A stretch of 64,000 nt of DNA, taken from assembly GCF_001746835.1 (NCBI RefSeq), contig NZ_CP016094.1, positions 992,001-1,056,000 of the forward strand. The letters run 5' to 3'. Numbering within the stretch: the first letter of the stretch is position 1; every line of letters starts with the position of its first letter. Below the pieces are notes generated by a model. The model was not told the origin of the DNA, did not search any database, and saw only the letters and a list, made by a program, of their open reading frames with translations. The position numbers were made by a program, and so were the translations under genes. Shown here piece after piece: positions 8,393 to 20,868 of the stretch. Origin of the DNA: Lacunisphaera limnophila. Its GTDB lineage: Bacteria > Verrucomicrobiota > Verrucomicrobiia > Opitutales > Opitutaceae.

Positions 8393-9049
8393 TTACAACC
8401 CGACCGGTTTGCGCGCCATCAGGCTGGTCGCGCGCTGCGACCAGATGCCGGCGGGATCGATCTTGCCGATCTCGGCGACGAGCCGCTCCACCTCAGCCTG
8501 ATTGCCGGCCTCCACGGCCAGGGACGTCAGGTGGTAGGTGGCCTCGGCGCGGGCCGACTTGGAGAGTGCGGCGTCCGCCGAGATCGCCTTGAGCGAGGTG
8601 GTGGCGGCGGCCGAATCACCGCTGAACAACTGGCTCATCGCGACGCCGAGGCGGGCCCGGGCGAGCAAGGCGGGGTTTTTCAGGCCGGCGACGGACTTGG
8701 TGTAATTCTCGAGGGCCCCGCGGTAATCGGCGGCGGCGTAGCGCTGGTCGGCAATTCGCAGCCAGGCGATGCCGGCCAGGGCATGGCTCGAGTGGGCCTG
8801 GGCAAAGGTGGCCAGCTGCTCGGGGCGGTCGGCCGCACGGGCAAATTCCGCCTGCACGCCCTTCTCCTGTTCCGCAGCGTAGTAGCTCCAGCCCTCGCGG
8901 CCGATGACGACCAGCAGCGCGGCGGCGCAGACCATGAGGATCAGGCGGCGATTCTTGTCCCAGAAGACCTGGGCGGCCTCTTCAAACCCGGGCTGGATCG
9001 CGACAGGCTGTTCTGGGGTCTGGTTTCCGGCGGGCGGGGGAATAGTCAT
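8393..9049 (-). CDS. YfgM-like membrane-anchored TPR protein
   Basis: A 218-residue protein with a Pro-rich cytoplasmic N-terminus, a membrane helix at about 35-50 and a periplasmic helical region with TPR-like pairs (residues about 75-200). This resembles the YfgM/TPR_21 family, whose E. coli member is a SecYEG-associated periplasmic chaperone partner. The conserved opening of that family (an Asn/Lys-rich segment followed by the helix, then YYAAEQEK) is seen here as FWDKNRRLILMVCAAALLV...WSYYAAEQEK. I start at the ATG at 9049; the ATG at 9088 would add 13 residues with no supporting feature. It is the last gene before a strong terminator, 87 bp after purU on the same strand. Function is inferred only from topology. 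Confidence 0.6.
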   Translation of the reverse strand: MTIPPPAGNQTPEQPVAIQPGFEEAAQVFWDKNRRLILMVCAAALLVVIGREGWSYYAAEQEKGVQAEFARAADRPEQLATFAQAHSSHALAGIAWLRIADQRYAAADYRGALENYTKSVAGLKNPALLARARLGVAMSQLFSGDSAAATTSLKAISADAALSKSARAEATYHLTSLAVEAGNQAEVERLVAEIGKIDPAGIWSQRATSLMARKPVGL

Positions 9050-9136
9050 GGAGCCGGGCAGACTGCGAAACCAGCCGCGGCGCCTCAAGGAAAAAGGCAG
9101 GGGGCCCTCCGCCCGACCGACCCGGCCGGTCCCACC

Positions 9137-9991
9137 TCAGTCAAAAACGACCGTCTTGTTGCCGTACACGAGGATGCGGTTCTCCAGGTGCCAGCGCAAA
9201 GCCTGAGCCAGCACGAGTTTCTCCAAGTCCCGGCCCTTGCGCACCAGGTCCTCGACCCCGTGGCGGTGGGTCACGCGGACGACATCCTGCTGGATAATCG
9301 GGCCGTCATCGAGCACCGCGGTCGCATAATGGGCGGTGGCCCCGATGAGTTTCACCCCGCGTTGGTGCGCCTGGTGGTACGGCTTGCCACCCGCAAAAGC
9401 CGGCAGAAAGGAGTGATGGATGTTGATGACGGGCTGGCCGCACTCGCGCAGAAAATCGGCCGACAGCACCTGCATGTAGCGGGCGAGCACGACAAACTCC
9501 GTGCCTGCCTCGCGCAGGATCGCGCGCTGGCGGGCCTCGGCCTCGGCCTTGGTGGCGGGTGTCACCGGCACGTGGTGAAACGGCAGGCCGTAATGCCGCG
9601 CCGCCTCGCCGAGGTCCGGGTGGTTGGAGATCACACAGGCGAAATCGCCGGCGTACTCCCCCGCCTTCCAGCGCAGCGCGAGGTCGTGAAAACAGTGGTC
9701 TTCCTTCGAGACGAAGAGCGCGCCCTTCGGCCGGTGCGTGGACAGCGCCACCCGTGCCGTCATCCCGAGCGCGGCGGCGTGCGCGCGCAACTCCGCCGCT
9801 TCCTGCGTCGCCCCGGTCCCGGCGGGGACCCACTCGATGCGCTGGAAAAATTCCCCCGCCTCCATGTCCCGGTGCTGGTCGGCGTGCAGGATGTTGCCCT
9901 GCCGCGCGTAGATCCAACCTGACGTCTTCGCCACCAGGCCGGGCTGGTCCGGTCCGTGCAGCAGGGCGACCAGGGTGGCGGGTGTGGGCAT
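9137..9991 (-). CDS. purU: Formyltetrahydrofolate deformylase
   Basis: A 284-residue enzyme that hydrolyses 10-formyl-THF to formate and THF, balancing one-carbon pools and supplying formate for purine synthesis. An N-terminal ACT-type regulatory domain (about 5-85, LLHGPDQPGLVAKTSGWI) precedes a formyltransferase-fold domain. The catalytic signature is present: INIHHSFLPAF gives N190 and H192, and the GATAHYATAVLDDGPII segment gives D228. Length matches the family. The ATG at 9991 is 20 bp downstream of carB on the same strand, and the two may be co-transcribed. The same frame is open far upstream into carB, but that part is only an alternative-frame reading of carB. Confidence 0.95.
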   Translation of the reverse strand: MPTPATLVALLHGPDQPGLVAKTSGWIYARQGNILHADQHRDMEAGEFFQRIEWVPAGTGATQEAAELRAHAAALGMTARVALSTHRPKGALFVSKEDHCFHDLALRWKAGEYAGDFACVISNHPDLGEAARHYGLPFHHVPVTPATKAEAEARQRAILREAGTEFVVLARYMQVLSADFLRECGQPVINIHHSFLPAFAGGKPYHQAHQRGVKLIGATAHYATAVLDDGPIIQQDVVRVTHRHGVEDLVRKGRDLEKLVLAQALRWHLENRILVYGNKTVVFD

Positions 9992-10011
9992 GGGCGGAAC
10001 GGGCGCGGCGG

Positions 10012-13251
<3,240 letters not shown>

Positions 13252-13349
13252 GGGCGTGAGCGCCCGCGAGGTTTGCCACCCCCCTAGGACGGGGCAAGCG
13301 GTAAAGCTGGGGGTGACACGCGCGCCCCCGAAAAACCCCGGCCGGCCCC

Positions 13350-14606
13350 TCAGCCGAAGCGGAGGGGATCGATGCCGAGGGCCTTGGCCGCGCGGGCTTT
13401 ATCCCCCTGGCAGGCGTTCAGCACCCGGGCGATGTACTGCTTTTCCTGACCGGCGAGGTAATCGGCCAGGCTGGGCCACTGTTTCATGTCCTGGACCCGC
13501 AACGGCAGCTGGGCGGAGGTGATCACCCGGGTTTCCGTCGTGGTGATCAGCTGCGAGATGACCTGGGTGAACTCGTCGAGGTTGCCCGGCCAGTGGTAGG
13601 CCCGCAGGGTGGCGAGGGCATCCTCGGTGAACTCCACCTGGCGGGCGTCGAACTGGGGATTGGAGATCTTGGCCGCGACGCTCTTCAGCAGGGCGGGGAT
13701 GTCCTCGGTGCGCTCGCGGAGGGAAGGCATTTCGACCGGGAGGGCGGCCACGCGGTAAAATAGCTCCTCGTTGAAGCCGCCCGACTCGGCCAGCTTCTCG
13801 AGGTCCTCCTCGGTGGCGCAGACCAGCCGGAAGGCGTGGGCGTTGTTGCGCAGGACAGAGATGAACTCGGCCTGGGCCTCCGGGGGCAGGCATTGCAGGT
13901 GGGTGAGAAACAGCGTGCCGCCGCGGGCCTGCTGGACCCAGGTGCCGCCGGCGCCGTTCTCGCCCAACAGGCCGGTGCGCATGCTGGCAGCAGAGCTCAG
14001 CCGGCAGTCGATCCGCACGAGCGGCGCCTCGGCGGCGTACTGCGCGGCGTGGAGGAGCTCGGCGGCGATCTCGTGGCCGGTGCCGGTCTCGCCGGAGACC
14101 AGGATCGGGGTGTGGGCGGTGGCGAGCTTCTTGAGCTGGGTGATCAGGCGCTTGATCTTGGGGCTGCCGCCGACGAGCCGGGCCTCGAAGTCACCGGTCT
14201 TGACCGCCGGGGTCGCGCCCAGGCTGTCGCGCTCGGTGATAATGCGTTTGAACTCCAGGCTGCGTTTGAGCGCCTGCATGAGCTCGTCGACCTTGAAGGG
14301 CTTCTGGAGATAGTCGAAGGCGCCGTACTTGAGGGCCTGGATCGCGCTCTCGGTGCTGGCGTAGGCGGTCATGATCACGACCACGGCGCCGGGGTCGTAG
14401 ATCTTCAGCTGTTTCAGCAGCGTGATGCCGTCCATCGGCTTCATGTCGATGTCGCAGAGCACCAGGTCGTATTTCTCGGCCTTGTAGCGGACGAGGGCTT
14501 TCTCGCCGTCGGTGGCAAAGGCGGTCTTGTGGCCCGTCGGCTGGATGACGGCCTCCAGCATCTCGTGGATCGAGATCAGGTCATCAACTATGAGGATGGA
14601 GGCCAT
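13350..14606 (-). CDS. NtrC-type response regulator with degenerate AAA+ domain
   Basis: A 418-residue protein. Its receiver domain is intact (D8/D9, phospho-acceptor D52, T80, K102). The AAA+ domain follows at about 143-370 and keeps the overall σ54-activator layout ([12 protein letters not shown] with arginine-finger-type residues, [10 protein letters not shown]). Key residues have changed. The Walker A loop reads GETGTGHE, with His178 in place of the nucleotide-binding Lys. The GAFTGA σ54-contact loop is absent ([11 protein letters not shown] at 213-223). Walker B reads [10 protein letters not shown], without the Asp-Glu pair. The C-terminal Fis-like helix-turn-helix stops early at LGIDPLRFG. 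It probably cannot hydrolyse ATP or open σ54 promoters. The ATG at 14606 gives the standard receiver start. It lies 69 bp downstream of a GspF-like gene on the same strand. Confidence 0.85.
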   Translation of the reverse strand: MASILIVDDLISIHEMLEAVIQPTGHKTAFATDGEKALVRYKAEKYDLVLCDIDMKPMDGITLLKQLKIYDPGAVVVIMTAYASTESAIQALKYGAFDYLQKPFKVDELMQALKRSLEFKRIITERDSLGATPAVKTGDFEARLVGGSPKIKRLITQLKKLATAHTPILVSGETGTGHEIAAELLHAAQYAAEAPLVRIDCRLSSAASMRTGLLGENGAGGTWVQQARGGTLFLTHLQCLPPEAQAEFISVLRNNAHAFRLVCATEEDLEKLAESGGFNEELFYRVAALPVEMPSLRERTEDIPALLKSVAAKISNPQFDARQVEFTEDALATLRAYHWPGNLDEFTQVISQLITTTETRVITSAQLPLRVQDMKQWPSLADYLAGQEKQYIARVLNACQGDKARAAKALGIDPLRFG

Positions 14607-14675
14607 GAATAAGCAGGGCGGCACGTTGCCGGCCGGATGGCCGGCAGGCAAGTGACATCAGCGGGAGGCGGGGGA

Positions 14676-15818
14676 TTATTGCAGGCCGCCGGCGACCGCA
14701 CCGAGCTGGAAGATCGGCAGGAACATCGCCATGACGATGCCGCCGACCACGACGCCGAGGAACACGATGAGCAGGGGCTCGATCAGCGAGGTGAGGGCGG
14801 CGACGGTGGCGTCGATCTCGGTGTCGTAGAAATCGGCGATCTTGTTCATCATGCCGTCGACATTGCCGGTGGTCTCACCGGCCTTCACCATGTGCTTCAT
14901 CATCGGCGGGAAAAAGGCGTTGGCGGCCATGACGTCGGAGACCTGGCCACCCTGGCTGACGTGCTTGGCGATCTCGCTGCAGGCGTCCTCAACCTGGACC
15001 TTGCCGCTGGCGGAGGAGACGATCTCGAGGGTGCGCAGGATCGGCACGCCGGACCGCATCAGGGTGGCGTAGGTGCGGCAGAAGCGGGAGAGGGCGATCT
15101 TGTGCACAAGGTTGCCGAAGATTGGCGCGCGCACGAGGAACTGGTCCTTTTGGCGGCGGCCGTTGGGGGTGGAGACATATTTGCCGACCGAGAAATAGAT
15201 GCCGTAGGCGCCGAGACCGAGCGCCCACCACCAGGCCTTCATGAAGTCGGAGAGGTCGATCAGCATCTGGGTCGGGGCGGGCAGCTTGGCGCCGAAGTCG
15301 GCGAACATGGCCGCGAACACAGGGATGACGAAGATGAGCAGCACGTTGACCAGGGCGACGGCCAGGCCGATGACCGCGATCGGGTAGGTCATGGCGGACT
15401 TGACCTTCTTGGTCAGCTTGACCGTGGACTCGAAATACCCGGCGACCTTGCCCAGGATCTCGGCCAGGCCGCCGGACGCTTCACCGGCCTCGACCATCGA
15501 GATGAACAGGTTGGGGAAGGCCTTGGGGAATTTCTTCACGGCGCCGGAGAACGAGGTGCCGGTGGAGATGTCGTTGCGCACATCGCGGATGACGATCCGG
15601 AAAACCTGATCCTCGGTCTGGTCCTGCAGGGCCTCGAGACAGGAGACGAGGGGCAGACCGGCCTGGAGGAGGGAGGCGAGCTGGCTGGTAAAGATGGAAA
15701 GCTCGGCCAGGTCGAGCTTGTAGGTCTTGGCTTTCTTCTCGAGCGCCTTCTGTTTGGCCAGTGCTTGCGCGGCCCGGACGTTCGATTGGGATTTAGCCGT
15801 GTTTGCAGGTGTCGCCAT
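14676..15818 (-). CDS. Type II secretion/type IV pilus inner-membrane protein, GspF/PilC family
   Basis: A 380-residue inner-membrane platform protein of type IV pilus or type II secretion machines. Two T2SSF repeats are visible, at about 42-165 (IFTSQLASLLQAGLPLVSCLEAL...FISMVEAGEASGGL) and about 247-370 (FCRTYATLMRSGVPILRTLEIV...KHMVKAGETTGNVDGM). Each is followed by hydrophobic segments, about 175-200 and 345-368, with another near 222-245. I chose the ATG at 15818; a longer reading of this frame would run into the antisense of the tRNA-Gly gene, a well-known annotation artefact. Partner ATPase and pilin genes are not adjacent, although a lone pseudopilin gene lies at 36470. The degenerate NtrC gene follows 69 bp downstream. 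Confidence 0.92.
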   Translation of the reverse strand: MATPANTAKSQSNVRAAQALAKQKALEKKAKTYKLDLAELSIFTSQLASLLQAGLPLVSCLEALQDQTEDQVFRIVIRDVRNDISTGTSFSGAVKKFPKAFPNLFISMVEAGEASGGLAEILGKVAGYFESTVKLTKKVKSAMTYPIAVIGLAVALVNVLLIFVIPVFAAMFADFGAKLPAPTQMLIDLSDFMKAWWWALGLGAYGIYFSVGKYVSTPNGRRQKDQFLVRAPIFGNLVHKIALSRFCRTYATLMRSGVPILRTLEIVSSASGKVQVEDACSEIAKHVSQGGQVSDVMAANAFFPPMMKHMVKAGETTGNVDGMMNKIADFYDTEIDATVAALTSLIEPLLIVFLGVVVGGIVMAMFLPIFQLGAVAGGLQ

Positions 15819-15941
15819 GTTGCGCGGACGTAAAGGCATTCGGCGGAAACCGGCAATCCCATTATGGGCACCCCCTGCACGTCCCCGACCGAACAAAAGC
15901 TTGAACGGGCCCGGGCCCGGGCCAGCCTTTCGCCGGACTTT

Positions 15942-16015
<74 letters not shown>

Positions 16016-16285
16016 CCCTGCTGAAGGTGCCCGCCCCTCGCCCCGGCGCGCGGCAGGTTTTATCCCGGATTTACCAGCGCGGCTTTCCTCGCCGGCCCGA
16101 AGTCCACCCCCGTGGTCCCCGCCCCCGGGGGATGACAAGCCCGACCTAAAAATCAGATCGGCCAAAGACCTGGATTCGGGGCCGGCGGGCAATTCTCCCA
16201 ACCTCTGTCCTAACCTGCAAACGGCGGTGATTGTCCGTTGCCTGATGGCGGGCGCGCTGGTACTTCAGCCCTAACGCCGTAAGCC

Positions 16286-19200
16286 ATGCGGGCCCCTCCT
16301 CCCTTCCTCTTCGCCTGCGCCTGCCTGACCCTGGGTTGGGGTCCGGCCTCCGGTTCATGGCTGGACCCGACCGTGGGCATGCCATGGCTGGAACAACATT
16401 CCGCCCGCAGCATGGGCACGGATGCCTCGGCCCTGTGCATCGCCGAGGACCCCTTGGGCCGGCTGCTGGTCGGCTCCATCGGGCTGCACGTGCATGATGG
16501 CTCGGCCTGGCAGACCCATCCTGCCGGCAACGATGCGGTGGTGCGTGTTTTCAAATTTGGCCGCGACGGCCGGATCTGGGTCGGCGCCATCAATGAGCTC
16601 GGTTATTTCACCGAGCCGACCGTCGGCCATTTCCAGTACCACTCCCTGCTCGACCAGCTCCCGGAAAATGAGCGGCAGATCGGGGACCTCTGGGGCCTGG
16701 GCCTCGTCGGCTCGCAGGTGTATTTCATCGGCCGGAACAAACTCTACCGCTGGGACGGCACCGCGTTCCACATTTCAGCCTTTCCCGGGACCAGCCGGCT
16801 TTTCCCCCTGCAACGGGGGCAGGAGGCATGGCTCCATCATCGCGAATCCGGCCTCTACCGGCTCACGGAGTCGGGCCCGCAGCTGGAATACGACCGCGCC
16901 CGCCTGCCCGACTCCGGCATCCTCGGCCTGTATGACTCCCCCCAGGGCCTGGTGCTGGTGAGCAGCGCTGGATTCTACCTCGCGCAGGAGGGGTCTCGCC
17001 GCATTTTCTCGGACGAAGCCAACCGCTTCGTGATGGACAATCGTCTGGCCGGCTACGCGCTGCTCCCGGATGGCCGGCATGTCATCAGCACGGTCAATGG
17101 GGGATTGATGATCCTCTCCGCCGAAGGCCGGATCCAGCGGACCCTCGACCACCGGGACCATCCTGCCATCGGCGTGGTCCTGTCAATGTGGGTGCGGCCT
17201 GACGGTTTGCTGTGGTGTGCCAGCCAGGATGGGGTGTTCCGGCTGGATCCCTCGGGGCAGGTCACCGTGTTTCACGCGCGCAACGGCCTGGAGGGCGGGA
17301 TCCTGGACTTGGATCAGCACGCGGACCAGTTCTACGTTATCACGACCGCCGGCACGCATCGCCTCACGCCGGGCGGTGTGCTCCCGGCCCGGTTTGTCCG
17401 GGAGCCCCGGCTCACCAAGACCTATACCACCCTCCGGATCCACGGCGACGGCCTCCTGCTGGGCCGGCATGGCGGGATCGATTTTTTCTCCGGCCCCACA
17501 ATCCGACCGCTCTATCCCCTCGAAGCCAAGGGTGTCTACCACATCATGCCGTCCCGCCAGCCCCGCGGCAGCTACGTGCTCTCGGAGGGGGACGCCCTGG
17601 TCCGGCTGCACCCCGGGGACGACGGTACTTTCACCCGAAGCCCGTTTGGGACCATTCCCGATTTTGCCAAGGCCCTGATCGAAGACACCCGCGGCCAGAT
17701 CTGGACCAGCACCGTGGGACTTGGGGCCCTCGTCACGAATCCGGCAACCGGCCAGACCACGCCGGTCATCGACCCCGACACCGGGCAGTCGCTGCGGGGC
17801 CAGATCAGCATCAGCGCCAACGACTCGGATTTGCTGGTGTTCACCTCCGGCCGCGTCCTGCGGGCCGAGGCCGACGGGACCAATTTGCGCAGCCTCCTCG
17901 CCCTGCCCGACATCGCGCCCACCACCTCGCTGAGCCTGGAAGGGCAGCGCACCGCCCTCGTCGCGTTCCGGCGCCCGGGCGTGTCGAGTGCCACCTCGTG
18001 GAGCCAGGGACTCGCCCGGCTGACCCTCGACGAGGCCGGTCGCGCCACCTGGGAGGAATTGGATGTGCCCGCCTTGGAATCCATCGGCGGGGGCCGGGCC
18101 CTGATGGTGCGCCGGGAAAACGGCCGGCCGATCCTCTGGGTGGGCGGCAGTGGAGGCCTGCTGCGCCTCGACTATGACGCTGTCCGCCCCCAGCAAGCAC
18201 CCCCCGTGCCCAGCATCCGGCTCGACGACCGGGCCTCCGGCGCACCGGCCGGGGACCGCGTGAACGAATTCCCCTTTCACGGGCACCAGCTGAATTTTCG
18301 CGTGTTCACCGGCGACCCCGCCCGCAACACGGGGTGGCTGGTGCAGGTCCGCCTGGGCCAGAACGGATCCGAATGGTCCGCGGCCACCACCCGGCGCACC
18401 CATGAGTTCTCCCATCTCTCCGAAGGCACCTACCGCTTCGAGGCCCGCACGGTCAACGCCGCCGGCCAGACCAGCGAACCGGCCGGGTTCACATTCCGCA
18501 TCCTGCCGCCGTGGTATCGCTCCCCCGCCGCCTACGCCGGCTATGCCTTCGCCCTCGCCCTCGCCCTCGCCCTCACGATCCGGTGGCGCGAACGCCGCAT
18601 CCTCGCCCAGAACGAACGGCTCGAGACACAGGTGCAGGAGCGGACGGCCGCCCTGATGAAAGCCAATGCCACCAAGGACGAGTTTCTCGCCAGCATCAGC
18701 CACGAGATCCGCAACCCGATGAACGGCATCATCGGCCTCGCCGACTCCCTGCCCTCCACCCTGCTGGACCCGGTGAGCCAGCACAAGTTCGGCCTGCTGC
18801 GCGACTGCGCGGATCATTTGTCCTCGCTGCTGGAGGACCTGCTCGACTTCTCCCGGCTGCAGGCCGGGGGCATCGAGCTGAACATGGCGCCCTTCGATCT
18901 GCCCGCACTGGTCGACACGGTCACGGCGCTGACCGCGGGCGACAGTGAGAAGTACCGCATCCCGGTCGAGATGGCGATTTCGCCCGGCGTGCCGCGCCGC
19001 CTGCAGGGTGATGCGCGCCGCATCCGGCAGATCCTCGTGAACCTCGTCGGCAACGCCTTGAAATTTTCCGGCCGCGGCAAGGTTGAGGTGACCATCTGGT
19101 GCCAGCCGGCCGACGCCGGACGGACGGAGGTCATCTTTGCCGTCGCCGACGAAGGCCCCGGCATCGCGGCGGAGGATCAGAAAAAACTTTTCCAACGCTT

Positions 19201-20146
19201 CGAGCGGGGCGCGGCGGCCCGGGGTGACCGCGTGCCCGGCACCGGCCTCGGCCTGGCCCTGTGCAAGGGCTACGCGGACAAAATGGGCGGACGGATCTGG
19301 GTGGAGAGCGAACCGGGCCGCGGCTCATGCTTCTACTTCAGCGCTCCCTTCGAGCCGGTCGCCGTGGACCGGCCCGTCACCCGGCCCGCGGGCGCACCGG
19401 GCCGGCCGGCACTCGTGGTGGATGATCAGGAATACAACCGGATTGTCCTCACCGACCTGCTCGACCGCCTCGGGTTTGAGGCCCGGTCCACCGGTGATGG
19501 CAACGAAGCCCTCGCCCTGGCGGATCGCGAGGCGTTCGCCTTGATCTTCCTCGACTACGACCTGCCCGGCCGCAGCGGGCCCGAGGTGGCCCGCGGCATC
19601 CGGGCCCTGCGGGGCGGCTCGGCCCGCGCCGCGGTGTTCGCCACCACGGCCTTCAACACCCACGAGAAACAGCGGCAGTGCCTGGACGCCGGCATGGATT
19701 TTTTCCTCAGCAAACCCGTGACCTTGGAACGGCTGCGCCGGACCCTCACCCTGGCCGGGCTCATCGCGGAGCCACCCCCGCCGCCCGGCACGCCCCCGCC
19801 GGCGGACGGTCTCGGCAACCTCCGCCTGCTGGCGGCCAAAAAACAGGTCGCCTTCGGGGAGGAGCTCGCGCGGTACCTGGCGGAGTTGCAGGCCGAGGTC
19901 GCGAACCTCACGGACGCCGTGCAGCGGGAACACGCCCGGGATGCCGCCCACCATGCCCATCTGCTGTGCGGCCGATGCAGCTTCATCCATGAGCACCGGC
20001 TGGAGCAGGCCATGCGCCGGATCGAGCAGACCGCCACGAAGGAACGGTGGCCCGAGGCGGCCCGGCTATGCGCGGAACTGCCCGTGCTCGTCAGCGAGCT
20101 GCACCTTCGTCTGGCTTTCGCCGGCCTAGCTGCTCGGCCCGCGTGA
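16286..20146 (+). CDS. Hybrid sensor histidine kinase with propeller sensor, receiver and Hpt-like domain
   Basis: A 1286-residue membrane sensor. A signal peptide (1-24) leads into a periplasmic seven-bladed-type two-component-regulator propeller (about 40-640; units such as DGRIWVGAINELGYF, PDGLLWCASQDGVF and RGQIWTSTVGLGALV). A Y_Y_Y-like β-sandwich follows at about 660-740, then a single membrane helix at about 752-768. The HisKA domain has phospho-acceptor H806 (ISHEIRNPMNG). The HATPase domain retains NLVGNALKFS, DEGPGIA and GTGLGLAL. The receiver has D1090 (LIFLDYDLPG), and the C-terminal helical Hpt-like domain has H1225 in HLLCG (usual HxLKG). This architecture is typical of polysaccharide-sensing hybrid systems in Bacteroidetes and Verrucomicrobia, but no utilisation genes adjoin it. 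Its last 56 bp overlap the convergent LuxR-type regulator gene, a plausible phosphorelay partner. Confidence 0.93.
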   Translation: MRAPPPFLFACACLTLGWGPASGSWLDPTVGMPWLEQHSARSMGTDASALCIAEDPLGRLLVGSIGLHVHDGSAWQTHPAGNDAVVRVFKFGRDGRIWVGAINELGYFTEPTVGHFQYHSLLDQLPENERQIGDLWGLGLVGSQVYFIGRNKLYRWDGTAFHISAFPGTSRLFPLQRGQEAWLHHRESGLYRLTESGPQLEYDRARLPDSGILGLYDSPQGLVLVSSAGFYLAQEGSRRIFSDEANRFVMDNRLAGYALLPDGRHVISTVNGGLMILSAEGRIQRTLDHRDHPAIGVVLSMWVRPDGLLWCASQDGVFRLDPSGQVTVFHARNGLEGGILDLDQHADQFYVITTAGTHRLTPGGVLPARFVREPRLTKTYTTLRIHGDGLLLGRHGGIDFFSGPTIRPLYPLEAKGVYHIMPSRQPRGSYVLSEGDALVRLHPGDDGTFTRSPFGTIPDFAKALIEDTRGQIWTSTVGLGALVTNPATGQTTPVIDPDTGQSLRGQISISANDSDLLVFTSGRVLRAEADGTNLRSLLALPDIAPTTSLSLEGQRTALVAFRRPGVSSATSWSQGLARLTLDEAGRATWEELDVPALESIGGGRALMVRRENGRPILWVGGSGGLLRLDYDAVRPQQAPPVPSIRLDDRASGAPAGDRVNEFPFHGHQLNFRVFTGDPARNTGWLVQVRLGQNGSEWSAATTRRTHEFSHLSEGTYRFEARTVNAAGQTSEPAGFTFRILPPWYRSPAAYAGYAFALALALALTIRWRERRILAQNERLETQVQERTAALMKANATKDEFLASISHEIRNPMNGIIGLADSLPSTLLDPVSQHKFGLLRDCADHLSSLLEDLLDFSRLQAGGIELNMAPFDLPALVDTVTALTAGDSEKYRIPVEMAISPGVPRRLQGDARRIRQILVNLVGNALKFSGRGKVEVTIWCQPADAGRTEVIFAVADEGPGIAAEDQKKLFQRFERGAAARGDRVPGTGLGLALCKGYADKMGGRIWVESEPGRGSCFYFSAPFEPVAVDRPVTRPAGAPGRPALVVDDQEYNRIVLTDLLDRLGFEARSTGDGNEALALADREAFALIFLDYDLPGRSGPEVARGIRALRGGSARAAVFATTAFNTHEKQRQCLDAGMDFFLSKPVTLERLRRTLTLAGLIAEPPPPPGTPPPADGLGNLRLLAAKKQVAFGEELARYLAELQAEVANLTDAVQREHARDAAHHAHLLCGRCSFIHEHRLEQAMRRIEQTATKERWPEAARLCAELPVLVSELHLRLAFAGLAARPA

Positions 20147-20825
20147 GGCCGTTCACGATCGCGTAATGGATCAGCTTGGGCGTGGAATGGATGTCGAGCT
20201 TGCGCATGATGTCGCGCCGGCGCGACTGCCCCGTGGCCGGGCTGATGTTCAGGGCCGCGGCGATCTCCTCGTCGGTTTTCGACTCGCCGATCATCGCGAG
20301 GATGCGCGTCTCGTAATCCGACAGCACGCGGATGAAGGATTTCGGGTCGCGACGGATGGCCGCGCTCGATTGGTTCACGATCTGCGTGTAATAGACCCGG
20401 CCGGCGAGCACCGCATGGACGGCATCGGACACCACGTCCGGCCGCTGGTCACTCTTGTCCACAAAACCATGGATGCCGATGCGCTGCACCTGCAGCATCG
20501 TCCACGGGTCATGGTGCGAGGAAATGGCGAGGACCTTCACGCGCGGCTGCTCGTCGATCACGAGCCGGGCGAGGTCGAGTCCGTCCCCGTCGGGCAGCGA
20601 GAGATCGAGCAGCACCAGGTCGGGCTTGTGCCGGCGGATGACCTCAAGCCCCGCCTGGTAGCCGGCCACCGGCGGCAGGACATCCAGCCGCAGGTCGCGA
20701 CAATGAAACTGCAGAAATTCCGCGAACATGCGCTGGTCCTCGACGATCACCGCGCGACCGATGAATCCACCGGCGCGGCCTTCCCTGACGGGTGTTGTGT
20801 CGGATGCTTTCACGTGTTTGGTCAT
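20091..20825 (-). CDS. LuxR/NarL-family response regulator
   Basis: A 244-residue regulator. After a 20-residue leader its receiver domain shows the acidic pair near E29/D30, phospho-acceptor D74 (LVLLDLSLPDGDG) and a KSD signature (FVDKSDQ). The LuxR-type helix-turn-helix spans about 170-230 (LSDYETRILAMIGESKTDEEIAAALNIS...RRRDIMRKLDIHS). The recognition helix reads SPATGQSRRRDIM, where most relatives have TV-x-x-H, so DNA specificity may differ. It is convergent with the hybrid kinase and overlaps its last 56 bp, which links the genes physically. Its start is 43 bp from the divergently transcribed rsmE. Confidence 0.9.
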   Translation of the reverse strand: MTKHVKASDTTPVREGRAGGFIGRAVIVEDQRMFAEFLQFHCRDLRLDVLPPVAGYQAGLEVIRRHKPDLVLLDLSLPDGDGLDLARLVIDEQPRVKVLAISSHHDPWTMLQVQRIGIHGFVDKSDQRPDVVSDAVHAVLAGRVYYTQIVNQSSAAIRRDPKSFIRVLSDYETRILAMIGESKTDEEIAAALNISPATGQSRRRDIMRKLDIHSTPKLIHYAIVNGLTRAEQLGRRKPDEGAAR

Positions 20826-20868
20826 GCGCCGGCCGGCACGATTTTCTGAAAATCACGCCGGCCTCCGC

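Noticed and set aside
13252-13349. Terminator or attenuator between the NtrC-like gene and carB
   Set aside because: The gap is GC-rich with a short T-run, but I could not find a convincing paired stem next to it.
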